From NCBI GenBank assembly GCA_035485575.1, contig DATHNW010000006.1, positions 62,001-126,000 of the forward strand: DNA of 64,000 bases, read 5' to 3'. Shown piece by piece: positions 24,614 to 33,695 of the stretch. Every line of letters starts with the position of its first letter. The first letter of the stretch is position 1. Made by a program: the position numbers and the translations under genes. The notes under the pieces were generated by a model. It ran no database searches and was not told where the DNA came from. It saw only the letters and a list, made by a program, of their open reading frames with translations. Origin of the DNA: DASRHD01 sp035485575. Its GTDB lineage: Bacteria; Verrucomicrobiota; Verrucomicrobiia; Opitutales; Opitutaceae.

Positions 24614-24835
24614 TTAACAATCCGGTTCCCAGCGATTGCCGCCGTCATCATCTATTGCGCCGGCGTGACCGCTGTGAGTAACTTTTCCGACAACCGTATA
24701 ACTACCGCCGGCCGTTGTGCCGGCATTGTCGCCGACCCACAAGTCGGTGCCGTGATTATATTCACCTTTAAGCGGGTCTATCGCAACTTTCTCGGATAGA
24801 CAAAACGCGAATAACTGATTTTGGTCTTTTTTCAT
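24614..24835 (-). CDS. Graspetide precursor peptide
   Basis: 73 residues. The leader half contains LFAFCLSEKV, resembling the aromatic helix motif (PFFARFLE type) by which ATP-grasp ligases bind microviridin leaders. The C-terminal core region is rich in possible crosslink partners: T53, S55, then AIDDDGGNRWEPDC with D61-D62-D63, E70 and D72, and a terminal Cys. It fits neither the microviridin TxKYPSD core nor the TTxxxxEE plesiocin core, so it may be a separate type. Ligase, exporter and protease genes follow on the same strand. Preceded by a purine-rich RBS (GAAAGAGAA). Confidence 0.8.
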   Translation of the reverse strand: MKKDQNQLFAFCLSEKVAIDPLKGEYNHGTDLWVGDNAGTTAGGSYTVVGKVTHSGHAGAIDDDGGNRWEPDC

Positions 24836-25299
24836 GGTTCTCTTTCTTATTTAATAAGCTTGGACTTTAAAAGACTGCAACTGCAACCCAGTTGAAATAC
24901 GGGGCAGATTGATTTTGTAAAGCTAAAATTACCGACGAGCCGCGCAGATGTTGCGCGTTCGTAACGTGCCGCATAGCTTTCGCGCAATAGCTTGCATGGT
25001 AATTACTTACAACCAAACGATTTTACTGGCTTTGTCGGGCAAGTACGGCCCACGATCGATACCGAAAGCAGTTAAAGGTTCGTTGGTTTTACGGATGCAT
25101 TGTGCTCTTAAAATCACTCCGGGCATCGCGAACGTCGTTTCGGCTATTAAAATAGGCCGATCAGTGCCGATTATTATGTGGGCTGAAATTGAGCTGCCGC
25201 GGCATTAGCGCGGGGACCATAGCGGTCGTGTAATTTGGATCCCAAATGTAGCGGACATTGCTTGACGTGACAATCTCGGGGCAACTAATTTGCAAAAAG
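24836..25299. promoter_or_regulatory. 464-base divergent intergenic region of the peptide cluster
   Basis: It separates the precursor operon (minus) from the glycosyltransferase operon (plus) and must carry both promoters. On the minus strand, TTGCAG, a 17-18-base spacer and TTATTA/TATTAA precede the precursor by about 20 bases as a weak sigma-70 candidate. The 86-codon plus-strand frame inside has no family likeness and is not accepted as a gene. I see nothing else I can support. Confidence 0.4.
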
Positions 25300-26397
25300 A
25301 TGAAAACAAAAGCTTTATTTTTTTCGAGAGGACGCGGTCATGGCCATGCAATTCCTGATATGGCGATAGTCGAAGAAATGTATACCTTGGCCCAGGACAT
25401 TGAGGTTACTTTTGTTTCGTACGCTACAGGAGCTCAAACGTTTAAGGCTGCAAATCATCATGTATATGATTTAGGATTGCCTGCAAACAATCGTTATCTT
25501 GCTACCTTATCTAAGGCCCGTGAACTGATCAAAAGATTAAAGCCTGATATAGTTATCGCACACGAGGAATATGCGGCCTTGGTGGCGGCTTATGAGTTTG
25601 AAATACCGTCAATTTTTATCAGTGCGTGGCTTCCTTTGGCTAACACAATAGGTGCCGAATCCATCGCGTACGCCTCATCCATAATTATCATCGAAGAACC
25701 TGGTGTTTTTGCTGTTCCGAAGGACGTCACAACAAAGCCCATATACGTGGGGCGCATTTTAAGGAAGCTGAGCTATGGATTGGTTGATCGCGCGCGTCTT
25801 CGCGCAGAGATGCGCATAGCTGAAGATGCGGTCGTTATCGTGGTCGTACCTGGCGGCGCAGCTACTGAGGAAGATAGTCCGATCGCGGACATTGTATTGT
25901 CCGCCTTTCTTAAGATTCCTCAAGAAGGCAAATATTTATATTGGTTGGCCGCAAAAGATTTCGAAATGCTGCAAAAGCGAACCGCAGGGATCAGGGGAAT
26001 AGAAATCATGGAGTTTGTTTATCCCGTCGAGCGCATGCTGGCTTGCGCCGATGCAATCATTACCAAAGGAACTCGTGGGATTACTCTGGATGCGGCCAGC
26101 CTGGGAATACCTTCGATTTCCCTATCGCCCGGGATCAATCCGATCGACGATACTCTTGTTCCTCGTATAAAATCCAATATAGCTTTGAATTCGATGGCGG
26201 TCGACGGCGAAATATTATTTTACTTTTTGGAAAAAATAATAAAAAAATCAGCCATTGAAAAGATATCAGATTTGGACCTCTCAGAAAGAGGCCTGCCTCT
26301 CGCGGCCAAGACTCTACGTTCCGAAATATATCGTCTAAACTCAAGAGTCACGGGAATCACTGCTATTGAAGCCGTAGGTGTGCCTGACGATGATTAA
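25300..26397 (+). CDS. GT-B glycosyltransferase, MurG/UGT-like
   Basis: 365 residues from the ATG at 25300. The N-terminal Gly/His loop FSRGRGHGHAIPDMAIVEE is the acceptor-side motif of MurG-like and macrolide GT-B enzymes. The C-terminal Rossmann half ends with the nucleotide-sugar signature region CADAIITKGTRGITLDAASLG with SLSPG (the usual G-G-x-x-T/S-x-x-E is altered to K-G-T-R-G). First gene of the plus-strand tailoring operon. Nucleotide sugar and acceptor are unknown. AT-richer than the backbone. Confidence 0.75.
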   Translation: MKTKALFFSRGRGHGHAIPDMAIVEEMYTLAQDIEVTFVSYATGAQTFKAANHHVYDLGLPANNRYLATLSKARELIKRLKPDIVIAHEEYAALVAAYEFEIPSIFISAWLPLANTIGAESIAYASSIIIIEEPGVFAVPKDVTTKPIYVGRILRKLSYGLVDRARLRAEMRIAEDAVVIVVVPGGAATEEDSPIADIVLSAFLKIPQEGKYLYWLAAKDFEMLQKRTAGIRGIEIMEFVYPVERMLACADAIITKGTRGITLDAASLGIPSISLSPGINPIDDTLVPRIKSNIALNSMAVDGEILFYFLEKIIKKSAIEKISDLDLSERGLPLAAKTLRSEIYRLNSRVTGITAIEAVGVPDDD

Positions 26398-26480
26398 AAT
26401 TTATTGAGAGACGTCGATTGCAGATCGGTTTGCTCACGGAAGGTTCCATACACGATCTACTAATAATACAGCGGCGTGTT

Positions 26481-27287
26481 ATGCTAAAACATTTAATCAT
26501 TGTACCGGAGGAAGGTCTTTGCAACCGAATCAGGGCGATCGCCGCAGCTAAACGTGTTTGCAGCGTGACCGGAGCCAGGTGCACGGTGATTTGGCCTTGG
26601 GGCGACTATCATGCACTATTTAAGCAAGAGGCTGCGGTAGATTGGTTGCCTGAGATACCAGCAGGCATTGAAAAATATTATTATAAAATACGCCATTTGA
26701 CCCGCGATTCCGGGGGAAATCACAAAAATAGACGTATATCTATCAACGATCATGAGCATCTCATCGTGTTTTCTCAATTTTCATTTAGCTCGATCGAAAA
26801 CAAGGAGCGCGTTGGCGAGATTCATTTACAGCCTTGGCTGCCGCAGCCTTCGGATATGATCCGCAAAAAAGTGGAAGCTTTTGTGGGCAAATATTTCGAT
26901 AGCCCCGTCGGGCTACATATAAGAGGTGGGGATAATGAAATGGCAATCAGAATGACGCCAATTGAGCTGTACATTTCAGAGGCATATAAATCGCTAAACG
27001 AAAACAATAAGATATTTTTAGCTACGGACAGTCGGGCGCTCGAAGTCATGATGAAGCGGGAATTCGGAGATAAAATTATTATTTATCCAAAAAGTGAGCG
27101 TTACGAAATTCGCTGGCCGAGAGAGGAATTCATTTTCGAAGAGACTGTATCAGATATGGTAGATTTGCACTTATTGGCCGCATGCGATTACGTCCTCGGC
27201 TCAGCGGGATCGTCGTATAGTCGTATCGCTATTCTTTACAATGGATCTTCGAAATGTAAGGCACTTAGACTTGGTGAGCCGTCATAA
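26481..27287 (+). CDS. Fucosyltransferase-like GT (GT11/GT23 superfamily)
   Basis: 268 residues from the ATG at 26481. Features: EEGLCNRIRAIAAAKRV (like G-L-G-N-R-L-R in alpha-fucosyltransferases of the NodZ/GT11 type), GLHIRGGD (the H-x-R-R-G-D donor motif with one Arg as Gly), FLATDS, and the tail AACDYVLGSAGSSYSRIAI. GDP-fucose is the family donor, but the imperfect HxRRGD motif makes the donor uncertain. Possibly tailors the peptide or a surface glycan. Confidence 0.7.
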   Translation: MLKHLIIVPEEGLCNRIRAIAAAKRVCSVTGARCTVIWPWGDYHALFKQEAAVDWLPEIPAGIEKYYYKIRHLTRDSGGNHKNRRISINDHEHLIVFSQFSFSSIENKERVGEIHLQPWLPQPSDMIRKKVEAFVGKYFDSPVGLHIRGGDNEMAIRMTPIELYISEAYKSLNENNKIFLATDSRALEVMMKREFGDKIIIYPKSERYEIRWPREEFIFEETVSDMVDLHLLAACDYVLGSAGSSYSRIAILYNGSSKCKALRLGEPS

Positions 27288-27299
27288 ATTTCCATCAAT

Positions 27300-29138
27300 G
27301 TGAAATATCTTCTCGTTTCGCAAAATCCCTTGCTGTCCCGCGGTGACGTTGAAAAGGTGTTTATGGATCTTTGGACACCGCTGGAACGTCATCTCTTGAT
27401 GGAAGGCGCGGCGGTTTCCCTCGAACACAATCAGGCGCACTATGGAGAGCCGGCGCGGTTTTTAGAAGCGTTTGCACGGCCACTGTGGGGATTAGCGCCT
27501 TTTGCCGCGGGAGGTGGGATTTTTCATCAATGGAATGTTATTCGGGAAGTTATTGAATGCGGGGTCGATCCAGGGCACCCTAAATACTGGGGACTTGGCT
27601 CGAATAAAGATCACCGATTTACTGATTATCCCGCAATCGCTAGTCTAATGGCTTTCGCTCCCACCTGTACGTGGAAGATATTCGAGCCGAAGACCAAGGA
27701 TAATATTGTGTCGTGGCTTTCGCATATAAATACAGTCGAGCTGTACAATAATAATTGGCTATTCTTTAGGGTATTGACTAATCTGAGTCTGGCAAAAATC
27801 GGAGCTCCGTATGATCTTAGGCAAATAAATAGCGATCTAACAAGATTGGATGAATTTTATTGCGGCGAGGGATGGTATGGCGATGGAAACGAATCGCAAA
27901 TCGATTATTACCTGCCCATGACCATGCATTACTACAGTTTAATCTGGGCGGGATTGAACGCAAGCGATTCGGTATGGACGCCTCGATTTAAGGAGCGGGC
28001 GCAAGCATTCGCGCCTCAGTTTGCTGCGTGGTTTGCGAACGACGGTTCAGCCATTCCCTTTGGCCGCAGTCTCACGTATCGATTTGCTCAAGGGGCTTTT
28101 TGGGGCGCATTGGCTTTTGCGAACGTAGAGGCTTTGCCTTGGGGCGTTATAAAAGACCTGTACCTTAAACATCTTCGGTGGTGGCTTCGGCAGCCGATAT
28201 TTACTGAGACCGGAATATTGAGCGTAGGATATGGATATCCGAACTTAAGCATGGCGGAGGATTATAACGGCCCAGGATCGCCGTATTGGGCGTTTAAGAT
28301 ATTTCTTCCCTTAGCATTACCCTCGTCCCATCCATTTTGGCAAGCCGAGCCCTCGGCCCAAAAGCGCACGAAAATATCCCTTCAGAGGCGCCCTGGATTC
28401 ATTATCAACCATGATGAGGCAAACGACCATCTTTGGGCTTTATCGAGTAATCGATCGATTTTTCGAGGACTGCGTCATGCCACCCAGAAATATTCCAAAT
28501 TCGTCTATTCTGCAACATTCGGATTTTCGACGCCAATCGGAGGAACACGTCCAGAGAATGGGGCGGGAGACAGCACCCTTTTGCTTAGCGATGACAACGA
28601 CAATTGGCGCACAAGATCAGCATCCTTGGATCAGCAGATAAATGGGCATACTCTTTATACTCGATGGGAACCATGGTCGGACGTAATCGTCGAAACGTGG
28701 TTACTCCCCGTCGATATAGGGCACCTTCGCATTCATTACCTCAATAGTAATCGCCCGCTTTTTACATTTGAAGGAGGGTTTTGCCTAGATTATCGAGGAG
28801 AGTCTCTTGATAAGGCGATAGAGAGATTTGGTTATGCCGCGGCTTCGCTCGGCGATTCGTTTAGTGCGATCTGCGATCTTCGTAAAGAGCGCCGAGGCGA
28901 GCTCATTCAAACTGAACCAAACACAAATATTATTTTCCCGTTGACGGTTTTGCCTGGCATATCTGGCAAGCATGATTGCGGTCAACATTGGCTTTTAACT
29001 GCTTGCCTCGGTATTCCTCAAGCCAGGAATCAACCGACTTGTATAAATTATTGCCAAAAATTCAGTGCAGTTAATTTGGATGGCGCCTGGCACATTACAT
29101 TTGACCAAAAATCGATCTTTGTCTCACCAAAGAGATAA
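27300..29138 (+). CDS. DUF2264 family (alpha/alpha)6-barrel protein
   Basis: 612 residues from a GTG 12 bases after the previous stop. The N-terminal 350 residues show the DUF2264 pattern: EAFARPLWGLAPFAAGG, then NNWLFFRVLTN, GWYGDG, IDYYLPMTMHYYSLIWA, and RSLTYRFAQGAFWGALA. The C-terminal part is beta-rich. Families with this fold include glycoside hydrolases and lyases of the uronate type. In a peptide and glycosyltransferase operon it could trim or cyclise a sugar, or be catalytically reused. Substrate is unknown. Confidence 0.8.
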   Translation: MKYLLVSQNPLLSRGDVEKVFMDLWTPLERHLLMEGAAVSLEHNQAHYGEPARFLEAFARPLWGLAPFAAGGGIFHQWNVIREVIECGVDPGHPKYWGLGSNKDHRFTDYPAIASLMAFAPTCTWKIFEPKTKDNIVSWLSHINTVELYNNNWLFFRVLTNLSLAKIGAPYDLRQINSDLTRLDEFYCGEGWYGDGNESQIDYYLPMTMHYYSLIWAGLNASDSVWTPRFKERAQAFAPQFAAWFANDGSAIPFGRSLTYRFAQGAFWGALAFANVEALPWGVIKDLYLKHLRWWLRQPIFTETGILSVGYGYPNLSMAEDYNGPGSPYWAFKIFLPLALPSSHPFWQAEPSAQKRTKISLQRRPGFIINHDEANDHLWALSSNRSIFRGLRHATQKYSKFVYSATFGFSTPIGGTRPENGAGDSTLLLSDDNDNWRTRSASLDQQINGHTLYTRWEPWSDVIVETWLLPVDIGHLRIHYLNSNRPLFTFEGGFCLDYRGESLDKAIERFGYAAASLGDSFSAICDLRKERRGELIQTEPNTNIIFPLTVLPGISGKHDCGQHWLLTACLGIPQARNQPTCINYCQKFSAVNLDGAWHITFDQKSIFVSPKR

Positions 29139-29195
29139 TGGCTTAAACGTAAATAATTTTAACCGATTGCAAACACAACCTGGGTTTATTCAGTT

Positions 29196-29915
29196 ATGCT
29201 TATACTTAGCAATGGAATGATTAAGTCTGGAAGCAGTCTGATGCGTCATTATACGATCGCATTAGTTGATCGGCTTTTTGCAGGAACTGGCCAAAAGGAG
29301 CTTCGACGTCTTGTGCGAGCGAAGCATTTTCATGGTTCTGGCAGTTTCATCAACCATTTGGGCGTCGCGACACTGGCCTCTCTTTTGACTATTAGTGACG
29401 AATATGGGCCTGTAATCGTGAAAGTTCATCTGAAACCAGAGCCGTTTCTACTCGAAGCGTTGCGGGCCGGTCGGATAAAAATGACCTATATTCACCGAGA
29501 TCCCAGGGACGTTGTGCTGTCCGCAATGGATCACCGTGTACGATCACAGGGCACCCCTAAGCCCGTATTTACAGGCTATGGTTCAATTGAAGAATCTATA
29601 TCTCATGTTCATCTCATGTGTAAGGCTGCATGTGAATGGATTTCGACCGGTTTGGCCTGCGTTGTCCGATATGATAACCTTTTATTGGCACCGGAAAAGG
29701 AGCTGTCTCGCATATGTGCATACCTGAATTTACCCGCATCGGAGACGGATATAGAGCAAGTTATCCAAGAGGAGCGACAGATTAGGCAACCCGGTAAAAA
29801 TCAGTTCAACATAGGTCAGCTTACCCGCTTTCAAACCGAGATGTCGGAGGAGCAGCTCAAGACATGCAATCAAGGCTTGAGGGATGTTATTGTGCAATTA
29901 GGTTATTCGATATGA
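29196..29915 (+). CDS. PAPS-dependent sulfotransferase
   Basis: 239 residues. The 5'-phosphosulfate-binding loop GMIKSGSSLM is at 7-16, and the 3'-phosphate motif YIHRDPRDVVLSAM at about 98-111. The C-terminal NIGQLTRFQTEMSEEQL matches the usual G-x-x-G-x-W-x-x loop only loosely. The family moves a sulfate from PAPS to hydroxyls or amines. Operon position (58 bases after DUF2264) links it to the tailoring set, so a sulfated sugar or peptide product is inferred. Confidence 0.8.
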   Translation: MLILSNGMIKSGSSLMRHYTIALVDRLFAGTGQKELRRLVRAKHFHGSGSFINHLGVATLASLLTISDEYGPVIVKVHLKPEPFLLEALRAGRIKMTYIHRDPRDVVLSAMDHRVRSQGTPKPVFTGYGSIEESISHVHLMCKAACEWISTGLACVVRYDNLLLAPEKELSRICAYLNLPASETDIEQVIQEERQIRQPGKNQFNIGQLTRFQTEMSEEQLKTCNQGLRDVIVQLGYSI

Positions 29916-29936
29916 TTTAAACTCAGCCTGCTTTCC

Positions 29937-30707
29937 ATGAATACCACGGGGCAATCACGACGAATATCTTTTTGCACTACTTGCTCGAATCGACTTAATC
30001 AATTATCTCAGGTATTTGATAAGAATTCGAAAGCCGCAAGTGAAGAAATTGATATAGAATGGGTAGTGCTCAATTTTGGCTCATTAGACGGTCTTCATGA
30101 GTTTATGCTCGAAAGATTGCCTAGTAGTTCGAATCGGATCGTTTATGCTCAAGAATTATCGGGGCGGTCCTGGCATAGCTGCATCGCCAAGAACGCGGCT
30201 CATCAAATAGCAACAGGCGATATCTTGGTAAACCTCGACTGCGATAATCTCATTGGAGATGCAATTCAGATAATAAGAGACTATTTTTCGCAGGGATGCC
30301 AAGCCCTCCACCTATGGAGTGGCGTTTTCGGAGATGGTACTTACGGACGAATCGCGATTCTGCGTAAGCTGTTTTATGACCTTGGGGGCTACGATGAATC
30401 TTTCTATCCAATGGGATATCAGGACACAGATCTTTTGAAACGAGCTTCGGCGCTAGGTATTCCAGCCCTTCATAGCCGTTGCTCTGCTGCCTTTGCCATC
30501 AAAAACACCAAAGACGACAGCACGCGTAGTTGCGCGCAAAAGGGGCATTCGTGGCGAGACTTCAATCGAATGAACAAGGAACTATCGTTTGCAAATATCG
30601 CGAATGGAAAGCTGGTCGCAAATGCGATTACGGGACTGCAATATCCGAATGTTCGCCTTTTCCGAGGCGGCCGCGACACCAGCGAAAAACGCCCCCGCGA
30701 CCTTTAG
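29937..30707 (+). CDS. GT-A glycosyltransferase (GT2/Glyco_transf_7C-like)
   Basis: 256 residues. Starts with FCTTCSNRLNQL, a GT-A opening segment. The metal-binding D-x-D appears as VNLDCDN. The acceptor-domain motif GGYDESFYPMGYQDTDLLKR is the galactosyltransferase C-terminal (7C) signature, with E and D catalytic candidates. It lies 22 bases after the sulfotransferase and ends with a four-base overlap of the opposing gene. Third glycosyltransferase in the cluster. Confidence 0.8.
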   Translation: MNTTGQSRRISFCTTCSNRLNQLSQVFDKNSKAASEEIDIEWVVLNFGSLDGLHEFMLERLPSSSNRIVYAQELSGRSWHSCIAKNAAHQIATGDILVNLDCDNLIGDAIQIIRDYFSQGCQALHLWSGVFGDGTYGRIAILRKLFYDLGGYDESFYPMGYQDTDLLKRASALGIPALHSRCSAAFAIKNTKDDSTRSCAQKGHSWRDFNRMNKELSFANIANGKLVANAITGLQYPNVRLFRGGRDTSEKRPRDL

Positions 30708-31621
30708 CGTGCCTGCGTTGAAGTTGTCCGCCTGACGAGATATTGCTGCTGTTTGATTTGATCGGAAAAGTACTGCTGCAAGATTGGAATCTGGGCCGGC
30801 GAGAGAACGTTTGTTGCTTGGTTTAGCATTACTTGGTATTGAGGCGTCAACCCTGTCTGCGAATCGATTGAACCTTGATCTACTGCCATCGTGCGATGGA
30901 GAGGGTCGTTGGCCACGTTTTGCGAGGCAATAAGTATCTTGGCGAGAGCGCTGACTTGGTCGGAGCTTAGCGGAGTACCGGCACTCGTCATGTCGACCCC
31001 CACTTCCGATTGAATTATCATTTTGGTTTCGCTGGTTTTTTGGGTGGCCTGGACTTGAGCAAAGGTATCGGGGCCAACAAGATTTTTGATTTCATCATCG
31101 ACGTCATTCGTAGCTTTGGTGATGACACTTTTCATTGATGCTCTGTCCAAGCCGGAATCTTGCGCCGTTTCGCGCGCATCCTTTATCGCGTCGCTTCGGG
31201 CAATGAGGAGGTCCTTCACTTTTGCCAATTTATCAGGGGATAAGTTAAGTTTGGCTAGTTCTTCCCCGTACACGCGGTTAAGATCCCTTAGTTCCTGTCT
31301 ATGCAAAAACGCAGCATATCCTGGGTCATTGCGGAGCTTACTGTCTGAGGCGTTACGCGAAACGCGTGGCCTTGTTGAATTCGCTGCATCAGCTTTACGC
31401 CGGGAATCCTTTTGAGCTTCAAGAAGCGCTTCTTCAGCCTTAGCGAGATGATCTTTCAGTTCGGTCAGTTGATTTTGTTGGTCATGATCACTTACTGTCA
31501 TGGCGCCAATCTTCGTATGGAGCTCAGTGATTTCTTTTTCTTGTTCACTGCCATGGAATGAGAGATAGCCGCAAGCGATCAGCGTAGCGATGACCATCAA
31601 CCATAAAACACGATGATACAT
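30704..31621 (-). CDS. Membrane-anchored coiled-coil protein
   Basis: 305 residues: an N-terminal signal anchor (VLWLMVIATLIACGYLSF), a coiled coil at about 25-75 (EITELHTKIGAM...KAEEALLEAQK), then a helical periplasmic domain with LNLSPDKLAKVKDLLIAR and LSSDQVSALAKIL repeats similar in style to Spy/CpxP-like sensor folds. No firm family. Such proteins are common in Opitutaceae. Higher GC than the tailoring operon, so it may be backbone or a separate insert. Confidence 0.6.
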   Translation of the reverse strand: MYHRVLWLMVIATLIACGYLSFHGSEQEKEITELHTKIGAMTVSDHDQQNQLTELKDHLAKAEEALLEAQKDSRRKADAANSTRPRVSRNASDSKLRNDPGYAAFLHRQELRDLNRVYGEELAKLNLSPDKLAKVKDLLIARSDAIKDARETAQDSGLDRASMKSVITKATNDVDDEIKNLVGPDTFAQVQATQKTSETKMIIQSEVGVDMTSAGTPLSSDQVSALAKILIASQNVANDPLHRTMAVDQGSIDSQTGLTPQYQVMLNQATNVLSPAQIPILQQYFSDQIKQQQYLVRRTTSTQAR

Positions 31622-31694
31622 ATAGCGGCTAGAAAAAATCTGGAGGATTGATTAAGGCAACATCAAATTATGGCCAAATCCTCATTTGGCCATA

Positions 31695-32816
31695 CTAACC
31701 ATGCCTGGGTGTGGCTTGGTCAAATTCATCGATTTTTTGCTTCCACTCGGCGGCCTTTGCCGGGTTGCCTGTCGCCTGATAAAGCTGCACGAGGTATTGC
31801 GCAGTGTCTTTGATGCGTGATTTAAATAATGCTGGAATGGTCGCTTCGCTCCGCTTCAAACCCATATATGCGGAGATCAGCAATGGTTCCGCCTCAGAAA
31901 TTTTATTCTGACCCAATAAGCTTCTCCCCAATGCGCTCTGGGCGCTAAAAATTTGCCAGCTCCCTTTAGGAAAAACCTTGGATCGCTGCCGGAGCGATTC
32001 GCGCGCCATCGCCTCGGCATCGGTATATTTCCCTTCGTCATTTAAGGTCTGCGCAAGCTTGATTGAAAATGCGCCAATAATTCGCCCATCATTCGTTCTT
32101 AAGACGAGTTCAAGCATTTGCCGCTCAAGAGCCTCAGCTTCAGCAAACTTGTCCGCCTGCTTGAGGCGATCGTCTTGCGCATACATGCTCATGGCTTCAC
32201 GCACCTTGGCATCCGCTAGGGTAGGAACCTCCAGGGCAACCCGAGTATTGTCAGTCACTCCATCTTCCGTTTTAAAAAGATGTACCGAAGAATTTTGATC
32301 ATCTATACTGAATTGTGTGCCGAAGCGTTGCGGGCGGCCAATGGCCAATAGGAAACGATCTTCGCTCGCTGCGGCTAACCACATTGCATCTCTCTCTCCT
32401 TTACTGATGGCAACGACGCAGAGTTCATGAGCAAGTAAATAGTCGTTTGGTAGGTCCGAATGCTGCAAGACCATGGCTACGTGGTAATAATCGGTGCCTG
32501 TCTGTAGCTGATCCGCAAAATATAGCTCTTTCACCCTCTTCTCTCGAGCCTGATCTTCTGCCTCGATGGCCTTCCAGTTGATAGGTTTACCATCCTTGGA
32601 AACACGATCCGATTGATCCTCATTATACAGAAGTGTTAGCTCCTCATTGTCCTTTGGGACAGACGCAGCAGCGTCGGACGGAATTGATGGAGTGTCTGCA
32701 GCCGCGCAAGAAATAGGAGCATGAAGCGCGGCAACAAAAGATGCCAATGCCAAGATGGAGACCCTCGGGCTAGCTCTCCCTTGAAAGACGCAGGACTTTG
32801 TTTGTGAGCTGTTCAT
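31695..32816 (-). CDS. Exported TPR-type protein
   Basis: 373 residues from the ATG at 32816. Signal peptide at 1-39 (VSILALASFVAALHAPISCAAA). The C-terminal half has tetratricopeptide-like helices: LKQADKFAEAEALERQMLEL, GKYTDAEAMARESLRQR, ALGRSLLGQNKISEAEPLLI and YQATGNPAKAAEWKQ. The middle is a weakly conserved globular part. Periplasmic or secreted protein-binding scaffold. Link to the peptide cluster unclear; it follows the sulfotransferase genes but runs opposite. Confidence 0.65.
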   Translation of the reverse strand: MNSSQTKSCVFQGRASPRVSILALASFVAALHAPISCAAADTPSIPSDAAASVPKDNEELTLLYNEDQSDRVSKDGKPINWKAIEAEDQAREKRVKELYFADQLQTGTDYYHVAMVLQHSDLPNDYLLAHELCVVAISKGERDAMWLAAASEDRFLLAIGRPQRFGTQFSIDDQNSSVHLFKTEDGVTDNTRVALEVPTLADAKVREAMSMYAQDDRLKQADKFAEAEALERQMLELVLRTNDGRIIGAFSIKLAQTLNDEGKYTDAEAMARESLRQRSKVFPKGSWQIFSAQSALGRSLLGQNKISEAEPLLISAYMGLKRSEATIPALFKSRIKDTAQYLVQLYQATGNPAKAAEWKQKIDEFDQATPRHG

Positions 32817-32991
32817 CTGATCGCATAACGAGACATTGACGATGATCGACTTAACGTCAAGTTCACTAAATTGCATCGGTTCGTCATGCCGCAACTAAGC
32901 GCTTGGCGCCGCCGCCTCAGAGAACAAATCGATAAATCTACCTTGAACCAAAATGAAGTTCCTTATCTAATTTTGAAATATAGCCTAACAT

Positions 32992-33642
32992 ATGATTCCA
33001 AATGGATTTTACAGCGATCTTGATGGGATAGCTGCAAGCGATATCGAATTTGTATGTTATGGGATGCTTCGATCGGGTTCGACGCTTGTTTATCAACTTA
33101 TTTCTGAAATTTATAAGGAGGGGGTAGCAAAAACGCATAAATATAGCAGTCATTTAGTGAAGACGGTAGTCTCATATCGTGATTTTCGTGATGTGGCCGT
33201 GTCATTGTGGAGGCGAATTGATCCTAAAAATATACAGAGGCGCATGAATCAAGATGAGGTTAGGCGCTTTGCCAAAAGAAGCCTGAGACAAGTCGATATT
33301 TTGGACAGATATTTTGAAAGAAAAGATGTATGTCATTTGAGGTACGAGCTGTTTGTAAATAATCCGCAGTACATTTTTTCTTCTTTAAGCGAGAAATTTA
33401 ATATTGTTTTTGAAAAGTCTCTTAACGAGGCATTATGTAAAAAATATTCTTTGGATGAAAATAAGCGAATCTCAGAGGTTCTGGGTACATTCGAGCGTTG
33501 GGATGAAAAAACGCAGATACATGGCAATCATATTTATCAAGGCAAAATTGGTGGTTGGCGTGATTTCGTCGATGACCTCGATGTAGATTGCATGGAGAAT
33601 ATTCTTGGGCCATCATTAGTGCGTTATGGGTATTCTGTATAA
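32992..33642 (+). CDS. Second sulfotransferase-like protein
   Basis: 216 residues. The 5'-PSB loop GMLRSGSTLVYQL begins at 24 and the 3'-PSB motif SYRDFRDVAVSLWRR at about 61. The C-terminal IYQGKIGGWRDFVDD has the G-x-x-G-x-W loop (GKIGGW). AT-rich like 25.3-30.7 kb but separated from it by two opposite genes. It should use PAPS. Acceptor unknown; a two-step or two-position sulfation is possible. Confidence 0.75.
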   Translation: MIPNGFYSDLDGIAASDIEFVCYGMLRSGSTLVYQLISEIYKEGVAKTHKYSSHLVKTVVSYRDFRDVAVSLWRRIDPKNIQRRMNQDEVRRFAKRSLRQVDILDRYFERKDVCHLRYELFVNNPQYIFSSLSEKFNIVFEKSLNEALCKKYSLDENKRISEVLGTFERWDEKTQIHGNHIYQGKIGGWRDFVDDLDVDCMENILGPSLVRYGYSV

Positions 33643-33695
33643 GTAATGATTTCGTTCGAGCCATTACCTTGCAAGTGGGACTGTAATTTTTTTGT

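Noticed and set aside
24948..25208. 86-codon frame in the divergent region of the peptide cluster
   Set aside because: No RBS, no family likeness, and unlike a precursor peptide; treated as non-coding.
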